Assembly: GCA_012960035.1 (NCBI GenBank)
Contig: DUBZ01000116.1
Location: forward strand, 1 to 64,000
Direction of reading: 5' to 3'
Length of the DNA stretch: 64,000 nt
Origin: Myxococcales bacterium
Lineage (GTDB): Bacteria > Myxococcota_A > UBA9160 > UBA4427
Shown here: positions 28,272-37,203 of the stretch, one piece after another
Layout: each line of letters starts with the position of its first letter
How positions within the stretch are numbered: the stretch's first letter is position 1
Position numbers and translations under genes: made by a program
Notes under the pieces: model-generated
Told to the model about the DNA's origin: nothing
Seen by the model: the letters and a program-made list of their open reading frames with translations, nothing else
The model's database searches: none

Positions 28272-29699
28272 CTAGAGCGCGTTGCCCGCAAATTCGGAGG
28301 GACGACCTTCTCGCAAGTCGGCGAGCAACTGGTCGCGAACCAATTCGAAGTCCGACCAGGATGCATCGGCGACCGAGCGGTTCACCGGCTTGTTGTGATT
28401 CAGCGAAGCGGGGTTTACGTACTTGCCGTGCTTCGTCACCCGGAAGCAAACGTGAGGTCCGGTCGCGAGGCCTGTTTGGCCGACGTAACCGATGATCTGC
28501 TGCTGCCTTACTTTTTGACCCACCTTCAGGCCGGTACTGAAGTCGGACATATGGGCGTAATAGGAGACATAACCGCCGGCATGTCGGATCTTGACCAGGT
28601 TGCCAAAGCCGCCGTTCACACCGCGAAAGATCACCTCGCCGTCCGCAACACTCCAGAGCGGCGTGCCGGTGCGCGCCGCGTAGTCGATGCCGTGATGCGG
28701 ACGCACCACCTTGAGGATCGGGTGGTTGCGTGCGGTGCTGTACTTCGAGCTCACGCGGCTGTACTTCAGCGGAGCCACGAGATATTCCTGTTCGAGGGTT
28801 CCACCGTCGGGGCGAAAGTAGTGCCCGATGCCGTCTTCTTCTTCGAAGTACACGGCCGTGTGCTCGCCCGCAGAACCGTCGAACTTCGCAGCAAGAATGC
28901 GACCGGGGCGCACGTAGACTTCTTCGCCCTCATCTTCTAAGTAGAGTTTTTCGTACAAAATCGTGAAGCCGTCGCCGGCCTTGAGGTGGCGGGTGAAGTC
29001 GATGTCCCAGGCGAAGATGTCAGCGAACGCGCTCGCGAGAACCGGGTCGTGCCCCATCCCGCGTATGCTCTTATAGAGGGAGCTTTCTACGGTGCCGTGC
29101 ATGCGCTCGAGCTTTGACTGCAGCGGGATGGCTTCGCGTTCGACCGTGTAGCCGTCCATCGATTGTCTGAGCACCACAATTTCCTCGAGCGAAGGTCGGT
29201 AGCGGAAGCTGATGAGTTCGCCGTTTTCGTCGAGGCTCATGCGGAAGCTGTCGCCGGGCTGCGCTTTGCGGAAGTCGAACTTGGAGCGGATCCCTTGGTC
29301 GATCTTCCGCACCATCTGGGGTGACACATTGTTGAGACGCAGAACGCTCGAAACGGATTGGCCGCGAGCGAGCTTGCCGCGAATGATGCGTGAACCGAGA
29401 GAACTTACAGACGACGGAGCCGGGTCTTGCTCGGACTCAGACTGGTCCTGAAGCACCGCGGTCTCTTGGATGGCTCGGGCGAGTGCGGCGTGCTGCTCCG
29501 ACACAGGTGCGCTTGCTTGCGAAGCCGAACCGTCGGAGCGGTAGACCGGAAGAGAATTAATGGGGACCGAGGCGTAGCTGCCGACTTCGCCGGTGCGGTG
29601 AACCTTCTCGGCTTCGCTTGCCTGAAGTCCCGCACCAAAGCCAGCAATCAGCAGAAGACCGATGCTGGAAATTCGACGCGCGCGACGACCGAAGCCCAT
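28272..29699 (-). CDS. M23 family metallopeptidase (LytM/NlpD-like)
   Basis: Secreted zinc peptidase that cuts peptidoglycan cross-bridges, or an activator of amidases if inactive. I choose ATG 29699 (MGFGRRARRISSIGLLLIAG), which gives a signal peptide; an upstream in-frame Met at 29828 adds 43 implausible residues. The 475 residues have a LysM-like/OapA-like region (LARGQSVSSVLRLNNVSP, then FRMSLDENGELISFRYRP), a middle Csd3-like domain, and the LytM core with HHGIDYAARTGTPLWSVADG, YYAHMSDFSTGLKVGQKV and TGPHVCFRVTKHGKYVNP. The zinc ligands H-D, HxH-like and H are in place, so it is probably catalytic. Confidence 0.93.
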   Translation of the reverse strand: MGFGRRARRISSIGLLLIAGFGAGLQASEAEKVHRTGEVGSYASVPINSLPVYRSDGSASQASAPVSEQHAALARAIQETAVLQDQSESEQDPAPSSVSSLGSRIIRGKLARGQSVSSVLRLNNVSPQMVRKIDQGIRSKFDFRKAQPGDSFRMSLDENGELISFRYRPSLEEIVVLRQSMDGYTVEREAIPLQSKLERMHGTVESSLYKSIRGMGHDPVLASAFADIFAWDIDFTRHLKAGDGFTILYEKLYLEDEGEEVYVRPGRILAAKFDGSAGEHTAVYFEEEDGIGHYFRPDGGTLEQEYLVAPLKYSRVSSKYSTARNHPILKVVRPHHGIDYAARTGTPLWSVADGEVIFRGVNGGFGNLVKIRHAGGYVSYYAHMSDFSTGLKVGQKVRQQQIIGYVGQTGLATGPHVCFRVTKHGKYVNPASLNHNKPVNRSVADASWSDFELVRDQLLADLREGRPSEFAGNAL

Positions 29700-30006
29700 T
29701 CTATGCGTGGCCTTTTGTCCGTCACCGGATTCAGAACACAAGGATGCGTTCGCACGCCAAAGCGTGTCGCGGAGCGGACTACGCCGCGGGCCTGTTCTTG
29801 GCCCTTGCCGGGACGGGAGCGAGTACATCGGGGGTCTCCTTGGGGATCGGATTCCGGCGGCAATAATTAGCCTTCAACATGCATCTCTGCACGCAAATCC
29901 GCGTCTATCCTATAAATATAATGAGATCAGAAAACGAGAATCACCCCCCGGGACAGGGCGTTCGCGGGTTGCAGCCGCCATCATTCGGGGGCGACCGCGC
30001 AGACTC
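29700..30006. other. Promoter region of the M23 peptidase gene
   Basis: No separate gene is seen. The stretch around 29905-29935 is AT-rich and reads TCATTATATTTATAGGA on the minus strand, a plausible sigma-70-type -10 region for the peptidase gene. The aminotransferase ends at 30007 without an obvious terminator. Confidence 0.4.
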
Positions 30007-31350
30007 CTAGATCAGCTCTTGAATGGCCTGGTGGACGATCTCAAATAAGGGCTCGACGTCGTCTACTTCGAGGCACGAGAACGCAACCCGAAGGTCGTGC
30101 TTTCCGGTCGCGATCAGGCCGACACCGTGCTGGTCCAATAGATGAACGCGCAACCGCTCCGCCTCGACTCCCTTCAGCTCGATCAGCATGAAGTACCCGC
30201 TATTAAAGGGATAAACGTCCCAGCTTTCCTTGAACCGCGGCTGGTGGGAGATCTCGTAGACCCGGCTCGCCCGGGCGCAGAGTATGTCCGCCTTGGCCTG
30301 GCGCTCCGCGTCGACCTCAGGCGCCTCAAGGGCGAACTGGATCAGACTCTGGGACAAGTGCGGGACATTCGACACGCCCGCGCGGATCAGCCCTCGGACC
30401 TTCGCGTCGAGCACATCGCAAACGGCTTCGGCGCCCTGGCTCTGACCGGGCCCAAAAGTGAGAAACCCGCAGCGCAGACCCCAGACGAACAACTCCTTGG
30501 TCGCACCGTCGAGCTTCACCGCCAGGATATTGGGGTGGAGGTTCGTGAGCGGACCGAACAGAGACTCGGTCATCGAGTCGCCACCCAGGTGAAAGAAGAG
30601 ACCGAAGTAGGCGTCGTCCGTCAGAACGACGAGCTTGGTGCCGCGCTCCGCCTGGGCGCGCAGCGCCTTCACGATTTCCTCACCTTCCGCGGGAGTGGGC
30701 ATATAGCCCGTCGGGTTGTTGGGAAAGTTGAGCAAGACGATGAGCTTGTCCCGGCCTTGCGCGTTGCGTTCGAGCGCTTCGCCAAAGCCCGCAACATTGA
30801 AGCCTTCGCCTTCAAAGAAGGGGAACGTTTCGATCTTCGCACCAAAGTGATTTTCGAAACACAGCCGGTAGTTGCCCCAGAGCTTGTCGGGTAGCAGCAA
30901 CACATCGCCCGGGTCGACGAACAACTCGGCGGTGACCGAAATGCCGTGGGTGATCGCGCTGGTGGTTACAGGCTCGCCGAAGGTCTTGCCCGCAAGGCTC
31001 GGGTTCTCCGCAAGAAGCTTCTTGCGCCACGCATCGCGCAAACCGGGACGACCGGCCGGCGGCGCATAGGGGTAGATGTCTTTCGGCTCGAGGCCGGGCA
31101 CGCGCTGTTGAATCGAATCGAGGTACATCGGCCCGCCACCTTCGGTCGCGATACCGATGGTCGCGTTGAAGCGATGCGCCTTCGCCTTCGCTTCGGCGGA
31201 CTGCGTGAGGATGCCCTTTGGAAAGTATGCGCGCCGACCGTAGTCGGAGAGCATCGCGAAAACTTCGGGGGCGTTCTTCGCGAGCTTTTCATTGAGCTCA
31301 CTTGCCAGTGGATTGATAGATTGCTTTGCGGGGGTGTGGGCTTGGCTCAT
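30007..31350 (-). CDS. Class I/II aminotransferase
   Basis: PLP-dependent aminotransferase of fold type I, 447 residues from ATG 31350, which has a strong AAGGAAAG site upstream. Visible elements are YAPPAGRPGLRDAWRKKLLA, SAITHGISVTAELFVDPGD, LLNFPNNPTGYMPTPAEGEE, LTDDAYFGLF and the PLP lysine in KLDGATKELFVWGLRCGFLT. The closest group I know is the bacterial aspartate/aromatic aminotransferase-like family; substrate not determinable. The stop is followed by GAGTCTGCGC, as after the gene at 20278. Confidence 0.92.
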   Translation of the reverse strand: MSQAHTPAKQSINPLASELNEKLAKNAPEVFAMLSDYGRRAYFPKGILTQSAEAKAKAHRFNATIGIATEGGGPMYLDSIQQRVPGLEPKDIYPYAPPAGRPGLRDAWRKKLLAENPSLAGKTFGEPVTTSAITHGISVTAELFVDPGDVLLLPDKLWGNYRLCFENHFGAKIETFPFFEGEGFNVAGFGEALERNAQGRDKLIVLLNFPNNPTGYMPTPAEGEEIVKALRAQAERGTKLVVLTDDAYFGLFFHLGGDSMTESLFGPLTNLHPNILAVKLDGATKELFVWGLRCGFLTFGPGQSQGAEAVCDVLDAKVRGLIRAGVSNVPHLSQSLIQFALEAPEVDAERQAKADILCARASRVYEISHQPRFKESWDVYPFNSGYFMLIELKGVEAERLRVHLLDQHGVGLIATGKHDLRVAFSCLEVDDVEPLFEIVHQAIQELI

Positions 31351-31393
31351 GGGGCTTTCCTTGGTCGCGGAGCGCTCGATTCGGCGGGGAAAC

Positions 31394-31891
31394 CTACATC
31401 CGCAGATGCAGCACGTCCATAAGATCTTCGAATCCCCTGTTGCGCCAAAATGCCTGCCCTTCCGGGTTGCCGTGGGCGACGTTGACCTCCACGCGCTCGA
31501 CCCCCGAAGCTCGGACCCATTCAAGCCCCGCGTCGACGAGAACACCCGCAATTCCGCGACGGCGCTCCGACTTCCGGACCCCCAGATCGGTGATCTCCGC
31601 CCGCTCGGATTCGCGCAGAATCGGTGGCGACTGATCGACCCGAACGATCATCAGACCCGGCAGGTCGCGGTTTTCGTCGTAGAGCAGGATCAGGGTTTCC
31701 GGGTCGCGGAGCATTGCGGTCAGGAGGCCTCGCAACGTGTCGCCCGCGTCGGGCCGCATGGTGAAGAGCGGGTCGAGGGATTCGTGGTGGTGGGTGATCG
31801 CCGTCCACAGCGCCGCCACCCGGTCGAGGTCTTGGTGCTGAGCGGGTCGCACGCATTTTGCCAAGGCTCGACCCTTCGCCTCTACTGCCAT
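31394..31891 (-). CDS. GNAT-family N-acetyltransferase
   Basis: A 165-residue GNAT protein: RPAQHQDLDRVAALWTAI at the start, the acetyl-CoA-binding V-x-x-x-x-R-x-x-G-I-A in GVRKSERRRGIAGVLVDAGL, and NPEGQAFWRNRGFEDL at the end. It overlaps the upstream secreted-protein gene by 10 nt and precedes the aminotransferase by 43 nt. Substrate unknown. Confidence 0.9.
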   Translation of the reverse strand: MAVEAKGRALAKCVRPAQHQDLDRVAALWTAITHHHESLDPLFTMRPDAGDTLRGLLTAMLRDPETLILLYDENRDLPGLMIVRVDQSPPILRESERAEITDLGVRKSERRRGIAGVLVDAGLEWVRASGVERVEVNVAHGNPEGQAFWRNRGFEDLMDVLHLRM

Positions 31892-32571
31892 CGTTCGTCG
31901 ACTTCCTTTTCGGCAACGAGCTGGATCTTGCCTGCTCGCCTCATCACGAAGATGCCCTTCTGGGCGTCGTCGCGCGTGAACTCGCCCGACAATACCTCGC
32001 CCTTTCGGGAGGTTGTGGTGTAGAGCGTCTCGCCTTCGAGCGCGGTACTGCGGCCTCCGCTCATGCTGTCGCGCCTTCGAAACACGGGCTTACCGCCCGG
32101 GTCGACAATTTCCCAAGTTTGGCTGAAACCGATCACCGAGGCCGATTCACGGTTCTGGCGACCACTCGATCTATACCCCGTGACGACGTCCCCGCGAAGG
32201 GTTTTGGTGCGCACCCACTGAGGGTTCGCGGCGAGCCCACGTTCGATCTCGGCGCGCTGCGCTTTGTTGGGGTTCCAACTTCCCGACGACTTGATCTCGC
32301 GCCCGCCCGCGAGCGTTTGGTAGCGCCCCACGTCAGTTTTAAATGAAAGCTCCGAGTATTCAGTCCAGACCAACCGCGTGCCTCGGAGTTCGAAGACCCA
32401 AACCTTGTCTTCCCATCGCTTCCGGTCGTCAGAATTCACCGCCTGCGCGTCGTCGTAATTGACCACCACATACCAGGTCCCAAGCATCGCGTTCGTTTCG
32501 GTGTGCGCGACTGCGCTCGAAGCCACGAGAACGAAACACCCGGCAAGGGTCGCGATCCACGCTCTACTCAC
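31882..32571 (-). CDS. Secreted protein of unknown function
   Basis: A 229-residue protein starting at GTG 32571 after GAGGAAGCC. Residues 1-22 form a clear Sec signal peptide (IATLAGCFVLVASSAVAHTE). The mature part begins with a lipocalin-like GTWYVVVNYDD and contains many beta-strand stretches (WTEYSELSFKTDVGRYQTLA). No lipobox and no family I recognise. It is coupled to the GNAT gene by overlap. It diverges from the sigma-54 kinase-like gene at 33084. Confidence 0.8.
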   Translation of the reverse strand: MSRAWIATLAGCFVLVASSAVAHTETNAMLGTWYVVVNYDDAQAVNSDDRKRWEDKVWVFELRGTRLVWTEYSELSFKTDVGRYQTLAGGREIKSSGSWNPNKAQRAEIERGLAANPQWVRTKTLRGDVVTGYRSSGRQNRESASVIGFSQTWEIVDPGGKPVFRRRDSMSGGRSTALEGETLYTTTSRKGEVLSGEFTRDDAQKGIFVMRRAGKIQLVAEKEVDERWQ

Positions 32572-33083
32572 GGCTTCCTCCCTCGGGTTGGCGATCGACG
32601 CGTTTCTTTGTCAAAACTCTGCGGTCAAAGACGATCGATTTCACAGCAGGTTGCGGCTGATGAAAACTGCGGGCGATCTGCGCGTCTTACAGGGCAACTC
32701 TGACCTACCCCATGAAGACGGGCAACGACCGTCGCTGCGAGACGCGGGCGAAGGTTCGACGAGCCTTGGTGGGAAATTCTTTTCCAGTAATGAGTCGAAG
32801 CAAAGCACTTCGCTAGCGTTGTTGCCGATCGATGAAAAGAGTCTGATTTTCATTGAATCAAGATCCGAGCCGTCGCGGCGGTGACTTATGGCAGGTTCTG
32901 CCGGAGGGTTTACGCGTAGCTTTGTTGGCACACGCTTTGCGCTTACCTTCTATGGGTCAGTTTGCTTAAACATCGACCCAGACACTACTCCACACGAGCC
33001 CCCTAACGGCGCATTGCGAGCGACAACGCTTCTTTGACTCCATTGACCTCGCTTCGTGTGGGCAGTGCAATGGACAAGGCGGC
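32572..33083. other. Divergent intergenic region with a sigma-54 promoter
   Basis: No gene is apparent. The region separates two divergent genes and holds the sigma-54 promoter at 32926. A short inverted repeat CGAAG...CTTCG lies near 32788-32804. I see no copy of the palindrome found upstream of the second sigma-54 promoter. Confidence 0.55.
32926..32940 (+). promoter_or_regulatory. Sigma-54 promoter upstream of the kinase-like gene
   Basis: TGGCAC-ACGCT-TTGC matches the -24/-12 consensus TGGCAC-N5-TTGC exactly; the flanking extended positions (A after CAC, G after TTGC) are less ideal. A start about 12 nt downstream would give a leader of about 130 nt before the ATG at 33084. Confidence 0.75.
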
Positions 33084-35171
33084 ATGAGCATTTCTTCAAC
33101 ATTGTGGATCGTCCATCGGGATGCCCGGCAACGGGCCGCGCTAGCCCGCCTTGCGGGAGCGGGCGACAACACCTTTATGGGTGGACCCTCGGACGAATTG
33201 TTCGCGCGTGCGACGCCTGCGGACGTGGTGCTGCTCGCGCCGTCGGATGACTTCGAAAGCGAACTCGAATTCGCGCATCGCTTCGCGCCGCAGTTGCCTG
33301 ACTGCACTTGGATCGTGCTCCCAGCCAGCGGCGAACACGCCGAAGCAAAACGACTCTTCGACAGTCTTCCCGCCGCCTTCCTGAAGTTCCCGCCGCGCCC
33401 CGAGCGCCTGCGCAGCATGATCGCCAAAGCGACCGGACGGCGCGGCGTCGACTCCCTTTCGCGCCGCCGCGCGCGCAAGCTGCTTACCGCGCGGTTCGCG
33501 CGCTGGTTCATCGACCTCGACATGCCCGACTTGCTGCACGCCCTCGACCCTCGGCTCGCCCACTTGCCGCTTCTGATTCGCGGCGAAGTCGGCACTGGAC
33601 GTGGCGTCGTGGCTCGTTACGTCCACGCTTTTTGTGGCGACAATCAGGCCGAACTCCTGCATGTGCCGTGCGGGGGGCTCAGCAGCGAGGCGGAACTCAT
33701 CGCCTTCATCGAGCAAGCCAATGGCCGCAGGGGGCATTATCGCCAGACCATCTGGCTTGAAGACGCAGACGAACTTCCCGCTCCGGTACAACTGCGCGTT
33801 CGCGACTGGATCGAATTCGGCATCCCCGAAACGGTGCTCCGAACAACGACCGTGCGCTTCATCGTGACCGCTCGGGAAAGCGTCGCAGAGGACGCCCTCG
33901 ATGACGACGAAGGCTTCCCCTCTCCACCCAGCTTGAACGCCGGGCTCTCGAACGCGTTGTCGAGCCTTGTCATCAGCCTCCCCGCGCTGCGCGAGCGAAC
34001 CGGCGCCACCGAAGCGTTCGTCGCCGACACTGCGCTCAATTGGTCAGAATCTCTCGGCGAACGGCAACGAGGGTTTGCACCCGGCGCCATCCGAGAACTC
34101 AACACCTACCCGTGGCCGGGCAACATGGCGCAGCTCAAAGCTGTGGTGTTGCGCAGCCTGTCACACACGAGTGCGAACCCCCTTGAAGCGCATCACGTCC
34201 GTTTTCACGACGAGTCGCTCCCCACGCCAGAATCGTCACTCCCCGTGGCCAACTTCGTCGACCCTTTCCCCGACCCTGAAGTGTCGGAAGAGGATTTGCC
34301 AGAACTGGAACCGCTTCCCGAAGACGTGACGTTGGCCCCGCGTACGACGGCCCATCAAGAGACGTTCGTGGGAAGCCCGGATGTCGCCGTGTCTCAGGTT
34401 GAATTTGAAGAAGCGGGCCACCCGCTCGCGGAGCCATCGCCGAGCAGCGCGCAGCCACTCAAGTTGCCGGCCACGCCTGAATTTGACGAAGGGGGTCTGC
34501 GACGGCTCGTCGGTGCGCTCGCCCACGAGGTTCGAAACCCATTGGTTTCGATCAAGACATTTTCAGAGCTGCTTCCTGAGCACCACAGCGACGAAGACTT
34601 TCGCAACCGCTTTGCCGAGCTGGTGGGCAACGACGTCCGACAGATCGAAAGCGTCGTGTCTCGGTTGCAAGACCTCGCCAACCTCGCGCCCACTCGACGC
34701 GAACCGGTCGATGTCGCGTCGATGATCGACCGCGTTCTAACGGAGCAGCGTCCGCTGATCCAGGAGCGACACCTCTTGCTCCTCAAAGAACTCGACCGGA
34801 CTGCGCCCTACGTCCTCGCAGACGAGGGACAACTCGAACGTGCGATTGCCGGCGTCCTCGCGACTGCGATCGAAATGGTGCCCGAACGCGGCGACGTCTA
34901 CTTGGCGTCGAAACACAACTCCCAGGGCTTCGCTGGACAACCCACCGTGCGGGTCTTGCTCCGCTATCACGTGCCGAGCCTCGGCCGCCCGCTTGGCGAC
35001 TTGCTGCAAGACGCCGGCTTCCGCATCGAGGGCATCACGCAAAGCGAAACATCTCTCGATTTTTTGATCGCCGAAGCGATCGTGCGCGCGCAAGGCGGTG
35101 CCATGACGATCGACACCACGGACGCGCAAGAGACCGTCATCGTGATCGACTTGCCCGCCGCTTCGAGTTAG
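33084..35171 (+). CDS. Fusion of a degenerate NtrC-type activator with a degenerate histidine kinase
   Basis: A 695-residue protein with an unusual order. Residues 1-118 resemble a receiver (LWIVHRDARQRAALARL to AAFLKFPPRPERL) without the acidic pocket. Residues 145-365 resemble a sigma-54 AAA+ module: P-loop GEVGTGRGVVARYVH with Arg in place of the Lys (R173), WLEDADEL as Walker B, and TYPWPGNMAQLKAVVLRSL as the end. It has no GAFTGA loop and no HTH. Residues 370-465 are an acidic linker. Residues 470-540 are HisKA (GALAHEVRNPLVSIKTFSEL, His481). Residues 545-695 follow a HATPase outline but lack clear N and G boxes. It is expressed from a sigma-54 promoter. Probably a regulatory pseudo-activator/kinase; exact role unknown. 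Confidence 0.85.
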   Translation: MSISSTLWIVHRDARQRAALARLAGAGDNTFMGGPSDELFARATPADVVLLAPSDDFESELEFAHRFAPQLPDCTWIVLPASGEHAEAKRLFDSLPAAFLKFPPRPERLRSMIAKATGRRGVDSLSRRRARKLLTARFARWFIDLDMPDLLHALDPRLAHLPLLIRGEVGTGRGVVARYVHAFCGDNQAELLHVPCGGLSSEAELIAFIEQANGRRGHYRQTIWLEDADELPAPVQLRVRDWIEFGIPETVLRTTTVRFIVTARESVAEDALDDDEGFPSPPSLNAGLSNALSSLVISLPALRERTGATEAFVADTALNWSESLGERQRGFAPGAIRELNTYPWPGNMAQLKAVVLRSLSHTSANPLEAHHVRFHDESLPTPESSLPVANFVDPFPDPEVSEEDLPELEPLPEDVTLAPRTTAHQETFVGSPDVAVSQVEFEEAGHPLAEPSPSSAQPLKLPATPEFDEGGLRRLVGALAHEVRNPLVSIKTFSELLPEHHSDEDFRNRFAELVGNDVRQIESVVSRLQDLANLAPTRREPVDVASMIDRVLTEQRPLIQERHLLLLKELDRTAPYVLADEGQLERAIAGVLATAIEMVPERGDVYLASKHNSQGFAGQPTVRVLLRYHVPSLGRPLGDLLQDAGFRIEGITQSETSLDFLIAEAIVRAQGGAMTIDTTDAQETVIVIDLPAASS

Positions 35172-35210
35172 CCGAGCACCCGCCAAGCCACGATCCGAAC
35201 GACACATTGT

Positions 35211-35225
35211 GGCGACGCAGTCGCC
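35211..35225. other. Triloop palindrome between convergent genes
   Basis: GGCGAC-GCA-GTCGCC is a perfect hairpin between the stops of the kinase-like gene and the DHH gene. Its 13-nt core GCGACGCAGTCGC is identical to that in the palindrome at 2277-2295. There is no T-run on either side. Confidence 0.7.
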
Positions 35226-35226
35226 G

Positions 35227-35245
35227 AACTAAGCCCAACTAAGCC
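35227..35245 (-). repeat. Two tandem AACTAAGCC units after the DHH gene
   Basis: AACTAAGCC occurs at 35227-35235 and 35237-35245, ending 5 nt from the DHH stop codon. On the transcribed strand each unit reads GGCTTAGTT and includes a TAG. Confidence 0.65.
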
Positions 35246-35250
35246 GAACA

Positions 35251-36213
35251 TTACGCTGAATATAACGCGGTGAATTGATCCATGAAGTCGTCGAGTTGAT
35301 CGCCGGGTAGGTTGTTGATGCCCGCCGCCGCTTCGCGGCCGCCGCCAGTCGGGAACCGTCGGCAAAGATCCGACGCGCCCACCTTATTGCTCAGCGGCGC
35401 ACGAACACTGATCAGATAGGTACCGTCGGGACGTATCGTGATCACGGCATGCGCGCGGCCCGGCGCGCCGTTCACCAATTCATTACTGAAGACACCGCTA
35501 GCGCGACGCGCCCAAGGTTCGTCGGGAAACATGAATACTGCGGTTCGGTCTGACACCCGCGAGGGCTTGGTGCCCCTGGCTCGCGCCATGTCGTCGCGAT
35601 AGCCGGTCTCCAGTTTTTCAAAGTGTTGCGCGCCGTCCTCTACAAAGTCGAGCGGGTCCGCGTATGCGCTGACCAGGCCGTAGAGCTCCGCGGGCCGAAA
35701 GTGCAGGTCGTCTTCTGTCGCCCCGTAGCCGTTGTAGTTGATGTAGATGCCGAGGCTCTTGAGTGTTTCGATGTTGCCGCCGCTGAGCGACAGCGGGTCG
35801 GCGAGCGCCTCGGCACTGGCATTGAGGTTGTCGCCAAATGCGCCCACAACGGCCCAGCGCACAAACGCGCCACCGAGATGTGCGTTCATCAAAATGCTGG
35901 TGCAAACGTCGGGCGAGGTATCGATCAGGGTTTTGAGACCCGGCTCGGCCGGAATGTCGCCGGCAAAGTGGTGGTCGACGTAAAAGATGCCGGCTCCGAC
36001 CTCGAGTGCCTCAACGACCGCGGCGCGATTTTTATCGAGGGAAATATCGAGCACGGTGACTTCGTCGCCAGCTTCGATGCCGGCCTGGCCCACGAGTGCG
36101 ATGTCGCGCTTCACGCCCGTTACGAGTCGGCTTTTGGCCGGCTTTGCGTTGCGGAACTGCGTGAGTGCGCAGATGCCATCCGCGTCTCCATTGAAGACGT
36201 CAATCTTCGCCAT
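35251..36213 (-). CDS. DHH-family phosphoesterase-like protein
   Basis: A 320-residue DHH/DHHA1 protein. The start at ATG 36213 (MAKIDVFNGDADGICAL) has a strong AAGGAGAC site. Motifs: NGDADGIC (metal-binding Asp residues), VLDISLDKN, FYVDHHFAG (the DHH motif), and the C-terminal GGGREAAAG, in which Arg replaces the usual His of DHHA1. Related proteins cleave short RNA or cyclic dinucleotides, or act as exopolyphosphatases; which one cannot be told. It lies inside the sigma-54 locus but on the opposite strand. Confidence 0.88.
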   Translation of the reverse strand: MAKIDVFNGDADGICALTQFRNAKPAKSRLVTGVKRDIALVGQAGIEAGDEVTVLDISLDKNRAAVVEALEVGAGIFYVDHHFAGDIPAEPGLKTLIDTSPDVCTSILMNAHLGGAFVRWAVVGAFGDNLNASAEALADPLSLSGGNIETLKSLGIYINYNGYGATEDDLHFRPAELYGLVSAYADPLDFVEDGAQHFEKLETGYRDDMARARGTKPSRVSDRTAVFMFPDEPWARRASGVFSNELVNGAPGRAHAVITIRPDGTYLISVRAPLSNKVGASDLCRRFPTGGGREAAAGINNLPGDQLDDFMDQFTALYSA

Positions 36214-36461
36214 GTTGTCTCCTTGAGCCCGAACGAAGGGAGCTGTGCCGCGGGGGAGTGTTCGTGCCACGCAGATAACGGGACTGTACCGGAAGTCCGC
36301 GTCCGCATAAATCATGTCGCGCTCGCATTCGGCGGCGCGTGGTCGGGCCGTTATGTACCCGTTACTCTTCGGCGCACTAGAAAATCAGTTTTCATTTGCC
36401 CAGGCTTTACAGTTAAACAGCCCCGTTCAAAAGCCTGGTCATCACCTCTCTGGAGAGAACC

Positions 36462-37079
36462 ATGAAGCTCTACAATTCAATCGGCCCCAACCCCCACCTT
36501 GTGCGCATCTTTGCCAAAGAGAAGGGCATCAATCTCGACATCGAAACCGTTGACCTCATGGCGGGAGAAAATCGACAGGATGCCTACAAGACAAAGAACT
36601 CGCGTGGCCAAACGCCTTGCCTCGAGCTCGACGATGGAAGTGTGATCTCGGAAACCCTCGTGATCTGCGAATACCTCGAAGACATTCAGTCCGACCCGGT
36701 TCTGATTGGGTCGTCGCCCGCAGAAAAGGCGAACACCCGGATGTGGACGCGCCGTGCCGAGATCGCCATCACCGCCCCGATGACCGACGGCTTCCGCTTC
36801 TCCGAGGGTTTGCCTTTGTTCAAAGACCGCATCCGCACGATCCCCGAAGCGGCCGACGGCCTGAAGGCCACCGCGCAGGATGGGCTTGCCTGGCTCGACA
36901 AAGAAATTGCCGGGCGCGACTTCATCGCGGGCGACAACTTCAGCCTCGCAGACGTCTTGCTGATTTCGTTCTTGATCTTCGGCGGCCAGGTGGGCCAGCC
37001 AATCGACCCAAGCCTAAAGAATGTGGCGGCCTGGTACGAGCGCGCTTCGACCCGCGAATCCGTTGTGAGTACGGCGTAG
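36462..37079 (+). CDS. Glutathione S-transferase
   Basis: A 205-residue GST with the thioredoxin-like N-terminal domain (MKLYNSIGPNPHLVRIFAKE, RGQTPCLELDDGSVISET, where the Ser/Thr side binds the glutathione glutamyl group) and the all-helical C-terminal domain (AGDNFSLADVLLISFLIFGG). GGAGAG lies just before the ATG. It ends 124 nt before the NtrC-type regulator; a functional link is not evident. Confidence 0.93.
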   Translation: MKLYNSIGPNPHLVRIFAKEKGINLDIETVDLMAGENRQDAYKTKNSRGQTPCLELDDGSVISETLVICEYLEDIQSDPVLIGSSPAEKANTRMWTRRAEIAITAPMTDGFRFSEGLPLFKDRIRTIPEAADGLKATAQDGLAWLDKEIAGRDFIAGDNFSLADVLLISFLIFGGQVGQPIDPSLKNVAAWYERASTRESVVSTA

Positions 37080-37203
37080 CGCTCATCTACAAAGATCCAG
37101 AAAGGTCCACCAAGACCCGTCAAGATCGTCGAACGCCGGATTGACCGCGCGCTGAGCAAAGCTTGGCGCGCGGTTCGCGTTGGCGCGTGTTAATGTCCCA
37201 CCG

